Part shown: positions 14,466 to 25,276 of the stretch, in pieces
Position numbering within the stretch: the first letter of the stretch is position 1
Layout of the letters: every line of letters begins with the position of its first letter
DNA from: Phylloscopus collybita
Lineage: Eukaryota; Chordata; Aves; Passeriformes; Phylloscopidae
NCBI GenBank assembly: GCA_027886175.1
Contig: JAJNNQ010000075.1
Span: 80,269,001 to 80,333,000 of the forward strand
DNA: 64,000 bases
Reading direction: 5' to 3'
Made by a program: the position numbers and the translations under genes
Notes under the pieces: model-generated
Database searches by the model: none
What the model was told of the DNA's origin: nothing
The model's input: only the letters and a program-made list of their open reading frames with translations

Positions 14466-15637
14466 TGTTGGGTTTGCTTGGTAATATTTCGATATTGGTG
14501 GAGGAAGGAAATTATAGAGGTGGCTTCTGTGAGAGGCATCCCCCATGCCCAACCGAATCAATGCCAAACAGCTCCAAGCTGGACTTGCAGCTGACCAAGT
14601 CTGCAACCACCAGCAGTCATGGTGACAGCTCTGGGTTAACATATTAAAGAAGAAAAAACAAAACAAAACACCACCAAAAAAAACAAATCTGCACAACTGC
14701 AACCAGAGAGCGAAGTAAGAATCTCTGAGAGAAAGAACTCTGCAGACACCAGGGCCAGCAAACAAGGAGAGAGAGTAGCACAGGTTCCCCTGCAGTCTGT
14801 GGTGAAGACCATGGTGAGGCAGCTGTCCCCCTGCAGCCTCTGGAGATCCACAGTGGAGAACAGATCCCCCTGGAGCCAAGAAGGACCCCATGCCAGAGCA
14901 GGAAGATGCCTGAAAGAGGCTGTGACCCTGTGGGAAGTCCATGCTGGAGGGTTGTGGTAGAGCATGTGGCTCTGAGGAGAGAGGAGCCCACTCTGGAGAA
15001 GGTTTGCTGGCAGGACTTATGACCTGCAGGGTACCCATGCTGGAGCAGCCTGTTCCTGAAGGATTCTGCACCATGGAAAGGACCCACAGTGGAGCAGTGA
15101 ATGAAGAATTGCAGCCCATGGGAAGGAATTGTGCTGGAGAAGTTCATGGAGGACTGTTTCCCATGGGAAGCACTGTATTCCAGAACAGAGAAAAAGTATG
15201 AGGAGTACTCTCCCTGCAGAGGAAGTAGCAACAGAGATGTGTGATGAACTGACACAACCCCCATCCCCTGTCCCCCTGCACTGCTGTGGGAGAAGGAGGT
15301 AGAAAAAATTAGGAGGGAAGATGAGCCCAGGAAGAAGAGAAGAGTAGGAGGTAGTAGTTTTAAGGTTTGGTTTTACTTCTTATTACTCTACTCTGATTTG
15401 ATTGGTAATAAATTAAACAAGTTTCCCAAAGTCGAGTGTGTTTTACCTGTGACAGTAATTCATTGTCATGTGAATTAGATGAATTGTCACACAAAGAAAT
15501 AAAGATAAGGGAGTGACTCTCTCCCTGCCTTTAAATCCATAAACCTTTTGTTATTTTTTTCTCTGTCCAGACGAAGAGGGGAGAGACAGAGTGGCTTCGG
15601 TAGGCACCTGGTGTCCAGGCAGGGTCTACCCAACACA
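14466..15637 (+). mobile_element. Solo LTR of an avian endogenous retrovirus, plus orientation
   Basis: A segment of about 1.17 kb that begins TGTTGGG and ends CCCAACACA, giving nearly perfect inverted termini. TAAC occurs on both flanks (14462-14465 and 15638-15641), a likely short target duplication. I recognise the family from the U3 portion (trinucleotide-poor, rich in CAGCC/GGAG blocks), from degenerate internal repeats of roughly 40-50 bases built on CCATG..GGAG motifs (about 14930-15180), and from the AATAAA-bearing 3' part followed by a U5 that ends in a GGTC.ACCC.ACACA-like tail. A second, minus-strand copy lies inside 36893-39189 and a fragment at 40653-40862. No gag/pol/env sequence adjoins, so this is a solo LTR produced by LTR-LTR recombination. 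Antisense open frames of up to 258 codons across it are fortuitous. Confidence 0.85.
15407..15412 (+). promoter_or_regulatory. Poly(A) signal AATAAA inside the LTR
   Basis: A canonical AATAAA about 230 bases before the LTR 3' terminus, at the place expected for the R region of this LTR family. It indicates that the LTR is in plus orientation. Present-day use is unknown. Confidence 0.65.
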
Positions 15638-17464
15638 TAACCATGAGGGATTCCAAACTCCTATCAGACCATGGGTGATTTGGAGTGGGGGTTGTTGAGT
15701 CACGGTCAAACGGCAACAAAGTGGCCAAAGAGCAGACAATAAGTCGTGTTCTTTAAAGTCCTAATATGCAAATTTCATCAACAGTAATGTAAAACGTTTG
15801 ATAACACAGAAGTCTTAATTTCTTATAATCTGTTCTTTAAACCATATCTTTTCTCCCAGCTTGCTTGCAAAGGGGAGGAGAAAGGGAATTGAAGTCAAGG
15901 CACTTTAGCTGTTCAGACTGAGTTCTGTTAGGTTTTTATCATATTTGCTTTGGTAGGTCTGTCAGCAGTTGATCAATCGAACCTCCTTAGCACTACTAAA
16001 TGCCCTTAGATTTGTCAAGGGGAAGATTTGTCGTTGTAGCTTAGGATGGGTTCCCTTTTATGCAGCTATTATAAACCCACTGTTATCAGCTTGCAGAATT
16101 TTGCAAATCTTATCCTGTTTCATCATTATCTTAAATCCTTGGCTCCTAGTTCCAAGCCAGTACATAAAAATCTCCTGATTTGTTTTAAAAGTAGCATGAG
16201 TTTCAGTCCTTTTAGGTCATGGAAAAAAGCTCTTTCCCCCCTTTTGGAAAAGACACCCCACATTCTGTTATCTTTAAAATAATGAACACTAAGGAAAACT
16301 CATAATTCTATGACTTTTAATTAAGACTTGACTAAATTCTCAGTCTGAAAATGTATTTAAACTGTCTATTCAAATATCTGCTATTATATTTTAGATACGA
16401 ACATATGTTTCTATTGCTGAAATTCAGTTAACAAGACTGATCAAAAGGAAAAAAAAGTTTGCATAATATGTTTGTGAAAATTGTTGCCACAGGAACTCAC
16501 TGAGGCAAAACACTACAGCTACAATCTAAAGACGAGTGGATAACTAATAGCATTGCTTAGAATCCATGCCTATGCAAGCTCAGATGATAATAAGGTAATC
16601 AGATTTCATGCTTGAGGGTGTTATCTAATCGCCTGCAGAGGTTTGGCAGAGCACAATTGGCTGAGTGAATCCTGTTTATTTTTATGCTTGCTCTGAGACA
16701 TCAGTTATTCACTGCCACTGTCAGGGGCTTACTGGACAAGATGAACTAAATAGTTTGTTCCAGCAAGATGAACTCTATGTCCTGTAATAAATGTTATCAT
16801 AAATATAGCAAGCAATCCATTTTAAGACATCAATAAAATGTACATTATACTGTAATAACTTCTTAGTGGGCACATGTACTGCTGCCCTCTACTGACTTAG
16901 CCAACTGGAGTGATAGCTCTCAAGTTTTGTGTCTCTGACGCTACAGAAAAAATAAAAGATATTGCCTACACCACTGAAGCCAACTGTGTGCTACTGACTT
17001 TGACTGTCTGTGCTTTAGTAGAGACAGGAGAGGAGAGGAGAGTGTGGCAGTCGACATGAACACTGCACTTGAGGTGCTTCATTAGAATCATCAGAAGGCT
17101 TCAGACATCAGCACCTTGTTACGCAAAAAGTCTCCCATACCTTTTCTCTGTTTCTTCTAAGAGCAGCTCCACACAGCTCTGGCTCTGTCTCTCTTTCTTA
17201 TTCAGTTCTGGCTTGCTCCTTCCTGTCCCTAGCATGGCCACCTAACCCTGTCCTATGTACAGTATCTTACCTTTTCTGTCCCTTGCACGACCTCCTGTCC
17301 CTAGGTCTTCACAGCACAGTGAGAAGATGCCAACTGACTCCTTACCAGCTAACTCACTCTTTATCATTCCATGGCTGTGAGGACAAGGCTGTTTCTACTC
17401 TAGGATAGTCAACACAGCTGTAACATATTGGGTTATGCTGCCTTCAGCAGCATCTCCTTTTATC
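15638..17464. other. Unidentified intermediate-GC sequence
   Basis: Immediately downstream of the LTR I see no primer-binding site or internal retroviral sequence, which supports a solo LTR. Between about 15860 and 16260 the DNA has a mixed composition and could be an old repeat, but I cannot assign it. From about 17030 to 17450 there is a moderately GC-rich stretch with many CTCC/CCTG motifs and no open frame of note. Confidence 0.45.
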
Positions 17465-17522
17465 GAGAAGAGAAGAGAAGAGAAGAGAAGAGAAGAGAAG
17501 AGAAGAGAAGAGAAGAGAAGAG
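17465..17522. repeat. (GAGAA)n microsatellite
   Basis: About 11.6 perfect units of the 5-base repeat GAGAA over 58 bases, pure purine on the plus strand. Perfect copies suggest recent expansion and likely length polymorphism. The mirror-symmetric purine tract could form triplex (H-DNA) structure. Confidence 0.95.
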
Positions 17523-17752
17523 CTTTTCCCCAGAAGGAAAGGTAAAGAAAAATACCTGTTCCCATATTTTAGGCACTAAGATGGAAAGACTTCTCTGAGC
17601 ATCTTCATCTTTCATCACCTAGCCTCAAAAGCAGCTGGTGGAAAAATGTCAGATTCATTGTCAACCATTTCCTTTACCTGCCAGTGAGCTAAGACCAGTG
17701 ATGGGGCCCAGAGGCAATTTAGTTGTTCCCTGTTCTTTGAAGTACTCATCAC

Positions 17753-17860
17753 TTAAAAAAAACAAAAAACAAAAAACCCAAAAAAACCACAAAACAAAAC
17801 AAAAACAAAAACAAACAAACAAACAAACAAACAAAAAACAACCCCCCAAAAAAACCACCT
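17753..17860. repeat. A/C-rich low-complexity tract with (CAAA)n
   Basis: About 108 bases composed of almost nothing but A and C, including a run of about six CAAA units at about 17811-17834. Long Lys/Thr/Gln-rich or Phe/Val-rich open frames over it are artefacts of composition. Similar tracts recur in the window, on this strand or its complement. Confidence 0.9.
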
Positions 17861-20250
17861 GAAAAGTCCCTATCAAGATTAAGCTAAAGGGGGAAATAGA
17901 AATGTAAAGGGCTTGAGGATAAAAATTCTGAAATTAAATAACCAAAATTTAAAAAATAGAGAATGGCTTTGACGGAGTAACTTTTGTGTTGTTTTTTATT
18001 TTCACTAGAAATAAAAATATAAACTATAAATAAATCTATGTAAACTATAGGTGAAGGAAAAGGGAAAATGGTAATGATGACCCAGTCCCCAGACTCTAGT
18101 GTATCCTGAAATACTAATGTTCTTGTCATATCCCAGAGAGGACCTACTGGAGGAACACACTTCTCTTGTTCTTACACTTTTTCTAGTTCATGTCTCTATG
18201 AGAGAAGCTGGACATATAAGTCATTTTTATCCTTCCAGCATAGAGCTGGGATGAAGTAGGGTACTCTTATCCAGGATAGTAAAAAAACTCTACTACTACT
18301 GATAGTGCTTACCCCACAGGCAACACTCAGTCGCACCTAAGATAGTCTAAAAAGTCATATTTTAAAGCCAAGAAGGACTATTATGGTCCCCCCCAAACTA
18401 TAGCACTTAACACTTTTCAGCAGCCCCACCTGATCCTTCAACTTAGTAATAAAATTTGTACTTGATTAGTCAGTCTATGTAAAAAAATGGGTTTGACTTA
18501 ACTCTCTTAGACTAGATACTGATGTGGTTTCTTGCATGGTGTCTTTACAACATAAATTAACATATGGCTTGCCCTGGTAGCAGGTAGATCACACAGATTT
18601 CATACATTTTAAGACACGTTTAGAAATGGTTCAGACAAAAATTAATGGCCATGTATTTTGTTATTGTCTTTCACACTTGAACTTTTAATTTGTCAGTTAT
18701 TTTTCAATAGGTGGAGGGCCCTTCACTCTTTTAACAATCCCCATAAACACTTTATTGATTTAATTGTATTCCATGTCACTAAATAAAAATAGGTCTCAAT
18801 TATCATTAGATAACAAGCAAAACACCATGCATACAGCATCCCATTGGCCACAGAAACTAGAGTGTTTTCCTTAACCTACTGTGTGTTATTCATTAGATCT
18901 CACAAAAAGAAAAATTATATTATTGATTTGATAGCAAGATTGATTTGAAAGCCAGGAGACTAAACAACTTTCTGGAGTGCTGTAACCTTTTTATTCTGTG
19001 GAAAAAGGCAGAAAAGCTTTTTTCCATTGGGCTTCTCTCATCTGGCAAAACATTAATTTTGAATTCAATCTATATCTAGTTTGGGGTTTTTTTCAGCTAC
19101 TACTTACAAAATATATGATAGATATTTTCCTGCAATTTAGGACAATTTAGGTGAGCTACAAAACCCTAACTAAAGAAACCACTTGAAAATGTTTCTCTCC
19201 TTTTCAACAGCCCTCTGTTATGCTAGGCTGTCAGGTAAATTGTAGAAATTAGTGTCCTGGAAAATACATGGAGTTCAAAAAAGACTTTTAATCTGGTATC
19301 TATGACTGTGTCAACCATTTGATGACAACACATAGCTGTCTTTAAAGAAGTTATATTTAGGCTGCTGGCAATCTTGTCAGTCACCCCTCAGAGTCATAAG
19401 GCAGGTGAAAGTTGCTTGTTCTGAGACGTATTTGAAGCATTTCCACCAACACAAGAGTACAATTAGTAAATTGTATTGCTTGAGTTTAAAAATCATTGCA
19501 TCTTAATCTGCTAATGCTCACTGTTCCATTACTATTCTTTTGCTTTAAGAAGAGCCATACACAGCCAGTTCAAAAGGATGCTCAGTTTTAGCATTGGAAC
19601 CTACATCAAACATCTAGAACTTCATAAACATGAAAAAGTATTCTCTAATGGACATCAGAGTAAATTATGCCTCCAGCTGGAGTCAGAAGACCACAAGGTC
19701 AAAGAATAAGAGCCTTCAATCTTTATCAGCACAGGCCTTCAGCTGCACCCCAGTGACACTGCACTCATTCTTGGACTGCTAAACAAAGCTGAGGTCTACA
19801 CAGCTGTTGATAACTGAGCAAATCAGCCTTTAAGCTGATTTGTGTATATTTGCTCACTGATTTGTTAGTGCAGCGTAGATGCTTATATGTATATATGACT
19901 AGTATGAACAATCAGAAACCTGTTGTCTCATTTGCAGAGCAGACAGTCTACCTGTCACCAGCTGCGGCATGCAGAATGGCTCAGACACAAGCACAACTCA
20001 AAGCAGCTGCTCTAGACTGCTCTTCTGTCACAGGTGCTGTTTCTGATTGAAACTACTGGAAACTGAAAAGCACCTCTGTGGCCAGGTCCATCCCTTTTTA
20101 AATTCTGCATTGACACAACTACAGCACTGGAGACCCTTTTGTACCTTCCTGTGGGACAAAGCATTAGATTGGATGTACCTGAAGAATTCTACTTATTTGC
20201 AAAATGCTGTGTATACTGAAAGTGAAAGATCAGGCAGCAAACAGTAGCTG
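17861..20250. other. Unique AT-rich DNA, no gene recognised
   Basis: No transposable element is recognised. Two adjacent plus-strand frames of about 66 codons at 19850-20050 and 20047-20247 sit just before the probable LTR at 20251 and match nothing I know. No splice-site pattern makes them compelling. Confidence 0.5.
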
Positions 20251-20534
20251 TGTGAAATCAAGTCACACAACTTTCTCACACTGGCCTGAGAAATTGTGAG
20301 GAGGAATCAAAACAATCCGTGGAAAGTGAAAAAACACTTTTTGCAGTGCTATTTTCCCCAACTTGCTATTTACTTGTAAAAACGGTCGAGGGGTGTTGTT
20401 CTAATTGTCCAATGAAATTTCTTTCTCAGAAGTGTCTATAAAACGACAATGTAAAATAAGGTTTTATTCTTCCTTCATGTGAGAGATTGAAGAGTCTGTG
20501 TCGTTGCTGCCGCCGTTCCTAATTGATAGTGACA
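20251..20534 (+). mobile_element. Probable small solo LTR, plus orientation
   Basis: A segment of about 284 bases starting TGTGAAATCA and ending AATTGATAGTGACA, that is TGTG at one end and GACA at the other. It has a compact retroviral promoter layout: CCAAT at 20409-20413, TATAAAA at 20437-20443, an AAATAAG poly(A)-like motif about 14 bases later, and a short GC-richer U5 with CGTTGCTGCCGCCG. This order (U3 with CCAAT/TATA, short R, short U5) is typical of compact avian ERV LTRs. No clear target duplication is visible and no internal viral sequence adjoins. An alternative start two bases upstream is possible. The family name is not assigned. Confidence 0.55.
20437..20443 (+). promoter_or_regulatory. 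TATA box of the probable LTR
   Basis: TATAAAA preceded by CCAAT about 24 bases upstream and followed by a poly(A)-like motif. The arrangement supports an LTR promoter. No evidence of activity is available. Confidence 0.5.
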
Positions 20535-21155
20535 AAGTGTTTTACCTCTTGTATACTTGGTTAAAAATTAAAAAAAAAAGCAACCAATCAAGAAAAAACA
20601 GGAAAAGGTACAAGCTAAACAAGGTTTTCCTGGAAAGAGGAACCTTCATTAGAGACATCAGAAAAAGCTAATCTACCATTTTTATTTGTGGGATTTCAGC
20701 TAAGAGTAGTTTTGAAACCATAAGAGGATAGTGATAACCATGAGTATGGATACACAATTGTTGTTATAATTGACTATAACATTGGTGTTTTGTCACACAT
20801 TTGTTGCAATTTTCTTAACATTTTTGTGCTTCTGAGTGAGGTTAAAGTTGATGGTGATTCATTAAGACTCTGAATACTCATATTTTGGTCTAACTGAGAA
20901 GCATCAGCCAGGCTGATATAAGATACCTCTTCTATAAGGTGCTTTTTTATTCCTTCCCCAGTTTCAAAAAAGGCACCTCTTAGCCACGAATTTTTATCTT
21001 TGAATTTATTCACTTTGGAGTTGATTAGACCCCAAATGGTATGCAACTCATTATGTTTTTACTTATCACCAAGTATAGTCTCCTTAAGCATGATAATTTC
21101 ATAATTAGCTAATCCATCCTTTAGGCACAGAAATTTGCACCATAGCAAACATCTA
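20535..21155. other. Unique AT-rich DNA
   Basis: No repeat or gene is recognised. A minus-strand frame of 90 codons at 20774-21046 has no assignable similarity and is within chance length for this composition. Confidence 0.5.
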
Positions 21156-21194
21156 CATCATCATCATCATCATCATCATCATTATTATTATTAT
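21156..21194. repeat. (ATC)n followed by (ATT)n microsatellite
   Basis: Eight or so ATC units run directly into about five ATT units, ending at the 3' terminus of a minus-strand CR1 copy. Trinucleotide arrays next to retroelement tails often grow from the element's own terminal repeat. The translated poly-His or poly-Asp frames are meaningless. Confidence 0.93.
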
Positions 21195-21515
21195 AGAAAC
21201 CATAGAATAATAGAATATGCAGAGCTGGAAAGGACCCACCAGATTCATCTAATCCAACTCTTGGCCCTGAACAGACACCCCAAGGATCACACCACATGCC
21301 TAAGAGTTTTGTCCAAACACTTCTTGAACTCTGAGAGGCTTGGTGCTGCTTCCCTGGGGAGCCTGTTCCATCCCTCTTGGTGAAACACCTTTTCCTGATA
21401 CCCAGCCTAAATGTCCCCTGACTCAGTTTCATGCCATTCCTAGAGTCCTGTTACTGGTCATGAGAGCAAAAAAATTGGTCACTTCCTTTGGTGAGATTGT
21501 CAAAGAACCTCATGC
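21194..21515 (-). mobile_element. CR1 LINE, 3' end fragment, minus strand
   Basis: Read on the minus strand this is the 3' untranslated end of an avian CR1 retrotransposon. It has the GGAACAGGCTCCCC core, the block around GTTGGATTAGATGA, and a terminus made of degenerate ATTCTAT units next to 21194. It is truncated at its 5' side near 21515, as most CR1 copies are, and carries no reverse-transcriptase sequence. It belongs to the same CR1 subfamily as the copy at 24896-25276, which lies in the opposite orientation. Confidence 0.9.
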
Positions 21516-24500
21516 CTTTTACCTTAAATTATTAAGTTTTTCGGTCAAAGCCTGAAAGGATAATGATGAACTAGGGAGAAAGAATTTACAAGATAAGCAG
21601 GCAGACCAATACAACTGGTTGTTTGCCTACTTGAACTGTCACACATGTCACAAAAACTTATCTAGAACTGGATCCAAATTCTGTAGTTCAATCTCTTTTT
21701 TTTTCTCTTCCTTGACTTCAAAAGAATCCTGATGTAGAAAAATTCTGCTGCGATAGCAATGCTCCACCTAGTGGAAATAAAACTGTTTGAACTAGTGTAA
21801 GGGTAAAGCTTTAACTCAGAGAACTCATCCATCAGTGCCTGAGTAGTCAATTTTTTCACTGATAACTCAGGATACCTTAAGATTGTATGAAAGAAGTGCT
21901 AACGGGACTATTACAGTATAGGGCCAACGTAAGAACACAAACTACTGTTGTTTTAAAATATAATAGCAAACAAGAAGAGCAAATCTCTTGAGAATTATGA
22001 ATCTTTTTTTTTTTTATTATGAAAAATCAGTAAGTGTACTACCCATGGGAAAAAAATCTGCAGTACATAGTGTCCTGCTACCTATGAGGATTGCACATAC
22101 TCTAAATCAGTGCCAGACTTACAAATATTTTGATAAATTAAAAAGAACAGCCATGACACCCCAACCTTTCTTTACTGCATTACTGCAGTGTCTTGGAATT
22201 TTACTACAAGTAGCCAATATGAGGAGCACACTGAACAGATGACAGTTTATATATGGCAAGTTTTTAGTCACCAAGAAGAAGACAGACACTCTATTGAAAC
22301 TCAGAGAGAATTTCCTCCTTTGTAACACTTCATGTTCCTATATTCCTACTGATATATAAGGATATGCTATAACCAAACCAAAAATTAAACTAAGCATCTG
22401 TAGATCATTATATATGGGTATGTGTGCATGTACCCTTATATCAAATCACTCTATAATGCAAATCCTGGACAGATACAGGTCTGGGGTTTGTTCTTTTGCA
22501 CTGATTTGTTTCCAGACAATGCTTAAATAACCAATAAATTACATGAGTTCAAGACAAGTGAGATAACGAAACAGAATTCTGCAAGGTTATACAAAACTTC
22601 TCTAAAATAGTATGTTTAATTTCCATTCATTCAGAATCTGGCTTTATTTCTTTCCTTCTCATGCTCCAGAATCTGTCCTCTGTCCCCCCAATATTCTCAA
22701 GATGTTAAATTGGCAGAATTCATTGGTTGAGTAGAGACAATATTTATAGTAAATGAATATGACAAGGTTTTTGAGGCAGTACTTTAATTCTCATTATTAA
22801 TATTTCTAAATTCAAATTACACCTACCTCTTTCTATCAAGTTAGGTGTCTTCAATATCAGTCATGTAACTTCACTTGAAGTTTACAAAAACCTGCTGTCG
22901 GACTCCACAGCAAAGAGCATTTAAATCTTCACCGAGAAATAAACAGGGAGCATCACCAAGAAAAAGGTAGGGTATGAATTTAAAGAGCACTACTTTCTTT
23001 GCCCTAAGTCCTCATGAATATATGTTTAGTATGCAGGAGGGGTGAAGTAGCCTACAGCTTTCTGAAATATCCCCATTGAGAGACACCACTGTTATTACAC
23101 AGCATGTCAACTATGTGGTTAATAGTTACTTCTGCTCTGAGGCCACTGATGTGGATTTCTACTTGTTCTGAAGAGGAATTTTGCTGAAAAAAGCTACCCA
23201 GTGCTAATGCAAAAGTAGACAATTTATTTTTTAGAATGTGATACTATTCTGGCCCACAAGCTAAAGAGCAAAATAAAAGAAAAGCATATTAATCCAGTTT
23301 GGTGGTATAAATACAATACAGTAAGATTAAAAAATTAGGGCAAAAATTGCACAAGCCTCTTTGACCAATTTGTCCTTTTAGAGATACGGTTAATATAACC
23401 TTGTCATATCTTTCATACTGTGTTCTTAATTGTCCTCTCTCAAAGAGTCTGGAGATTTAAAGGTCATATAGTTATCTTTCAAAAAAAAAAATGAACAACA
23501 GGCATGAAAGCATATCATTTTGCATTGTCAAAAACTAGATGTAGATAAACAATGAAATACCTGTCTATTTTCTCAGAGATAGTGATTTCTTCTATACTGA
23601 CCACTCTGTACAATGAGACCTTTTTATCACCCTTTATCTTCTAAAAAATATCTCTTTTTCACTGTGAAGCAAGGAAAGTAAATTATTAAATAGGCCATTT
23701 GGCACAGTAACATTTGCAATTTTAATCCATCCTCACAGTAAATTAACATTAATTCCTAAGATAGTTCCTTATTATCCTTAGGTATGTACATTGACTCCTG
23801 TAAAAGAGTAGTTATACCGTCTCTTTAATAAAGACTTCTAAAAGTTTGCCACTTCATTTTTTTTATATTATCCTTTTTTTTGAGTTTTAGTTGACCTTTT
23901 TTTCTTTACTGTTTCTAGCCAATTTTGCCTGTAGTCTAACTGGAAGTAGTTTTCAAAAATACTTAGACAAAATTGAGCAAAGAAAGAAAAAGACAATGGA
24001 ATATATGTTCCTAAATTATCTAGGTGCTTGTGAATGCCTGTCCTTATCATGATATCACAACCCCTGATGAGAATAATGGATACACCTATTGTAAGATCTC
24101 AGAATTATACTTGTTTGTTTGTTTGTTTGTTTAAGAGTTAATTTAAGAGGTACTTCTCTTAAGACAATAAAGCAAGAACCCTGCATGCAGACTAATGTTA
24201 TGTTTGGTCTCCTTCAAGTAAAGTTTTCACTGAAGGCAATGTTTCATCTTGTTTTACACATTTTTCTATGCTCCCTGTGGCCAGGCAATAATTGAGAGCT
24301 AGACAGTCTGCCACATTACAATGGCACAGACAAGAGGAGGAGAGAAAAGTAATTCCTGCTGGGAATTTCTATGCTGAATGGCTCTTAATTCTAAAGGATG
24401 ATGGTCATCACTCGCCTCATGATGACTCCAAGGAATCAGACAGAAATGCTGCTTTTGCTCTTTCCAGTAGTGCCAGAAACTGGAGCAACCAAATTGCATG

Positions 24501-24895
24501 AGCTCCTTCAGGGTTATCGTTTGGGTTTTCCTCTAGTAATGTTGCTGGAAGTCTTCTGAGAGATCTCCCCTGCCACAGATATCCTTCTCTGGCCACAGTT
24601 TCCTGTGAGCTGACTGCCCATAAGCAATGGACTTCCTCACTTGCACTCCAGATTTCAGCGTCTATAGGCAGAGAGTACATCAGCAAGGAATGGAGAGAGG
24701 AGTGGGGCACAAGAAAAAAAATGCAGATTCCCTTATCACAGGAAAACTGTGAATCTCACTTGTGCAAGCTTTTTTCTGGAATCCCTCTGTACCAGCTCTC
24801 AACGTGGAAGAACAGTAATAGCAAAACTGAGATTCCCCAGTTCACATGGCACTATTTTATGCATTACAGGAATATTATGTGAATCTGATTTTTTT
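21516..24895. other. Unique AT-rich DNA with one GC-richer patch
   Basis: Mostly featureless AT-rich sequence. A (TTTG)n run lies at 24111-24132. From about 24290 to 24720 the base composition rises and both strands carry open frames of 66-97 codons. This may be an ancient exon, pseudogene or repeat, but I cannot assign it. No splice or start context makes it convincing. Confidence 0.5.
24111..24132. repeat. (TTTG)n microsatellite
   Basis: About five and a half perfect TTTG units, part of the window-wide tendency to T/G-rich (or A/C-rich) simple sequence. Confidence 0.9.
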
Positions 24896-25276
24896 GTTCT
24901 TTGGAGAAGAGGAGACTGAGGGGAGACTTCATTGCAGTCTACAACTTCATTGTGAGTGGAAGAGGAGGAAAAGGCACTAATCTCTTCTCTGTGATTACCA
25001 GAGACAGGGCTAGACAGAATGGCATGAAATTGTGTTGGAGGAGGCTTAGTTTGGATGTTGGGAAGAAGTTCTTCACCCAGAGGGTGACTGGGCAATGGAA
25101 CAGGCTCCCCACGGAAGTGGTTACAGCACCAGCCTGGCAGAGTTCAAGAAGCATCTGGACAATGCTCTCAGGTGCATGGTAAGACTCTTTGGGATGGTCC
25201 TATGCAGGCCAGAAGTTGGACTTGATGATCCTTGTGGATCCTTTCCAATTCAGCTTATTCTGTGATTCTGTGATTC
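24896..25276 (+). mobile_element. CR1 LINE, 3' end fragment, plus strand
   Basis: Begins in the GGAGAAGAGGAGACTGAGG block and runs through the GGCAATGGAACAGGCTCCCC core and the GTTGGACTTGATGATCC block. It ends in TTCTGTGATTCTGTGATTC, the characteristic 8-base terminal repeat of CR1. It is about 380 bases, 5'-truncated and non-coding. The clean terminus makes this one of the better-preserved copies in the window. It faces the 21194-21515 copy as an inverted pair. Confidence 0.95.

Noticed and set aside
14343..15264. Minus-strand open frames of 258, 206 and 109 codons
   Set aside because: They run antisense across the LTR at 14466-15637, whose internal repeats lack stops; they contain no domain.
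15638..15720. Possible retroviral primer-binding site and provirus after the LTR
   Set aside because: No tRNA-complementary 18-mer starting TGG is evident after the LTR and no viral genes follow; the TAAC flank argues for a solo LTR.
21121..21432. Frames with poly-Asp or poly-His runs
   Set aside because: Translation of the (ATC)n array joined to CR1.
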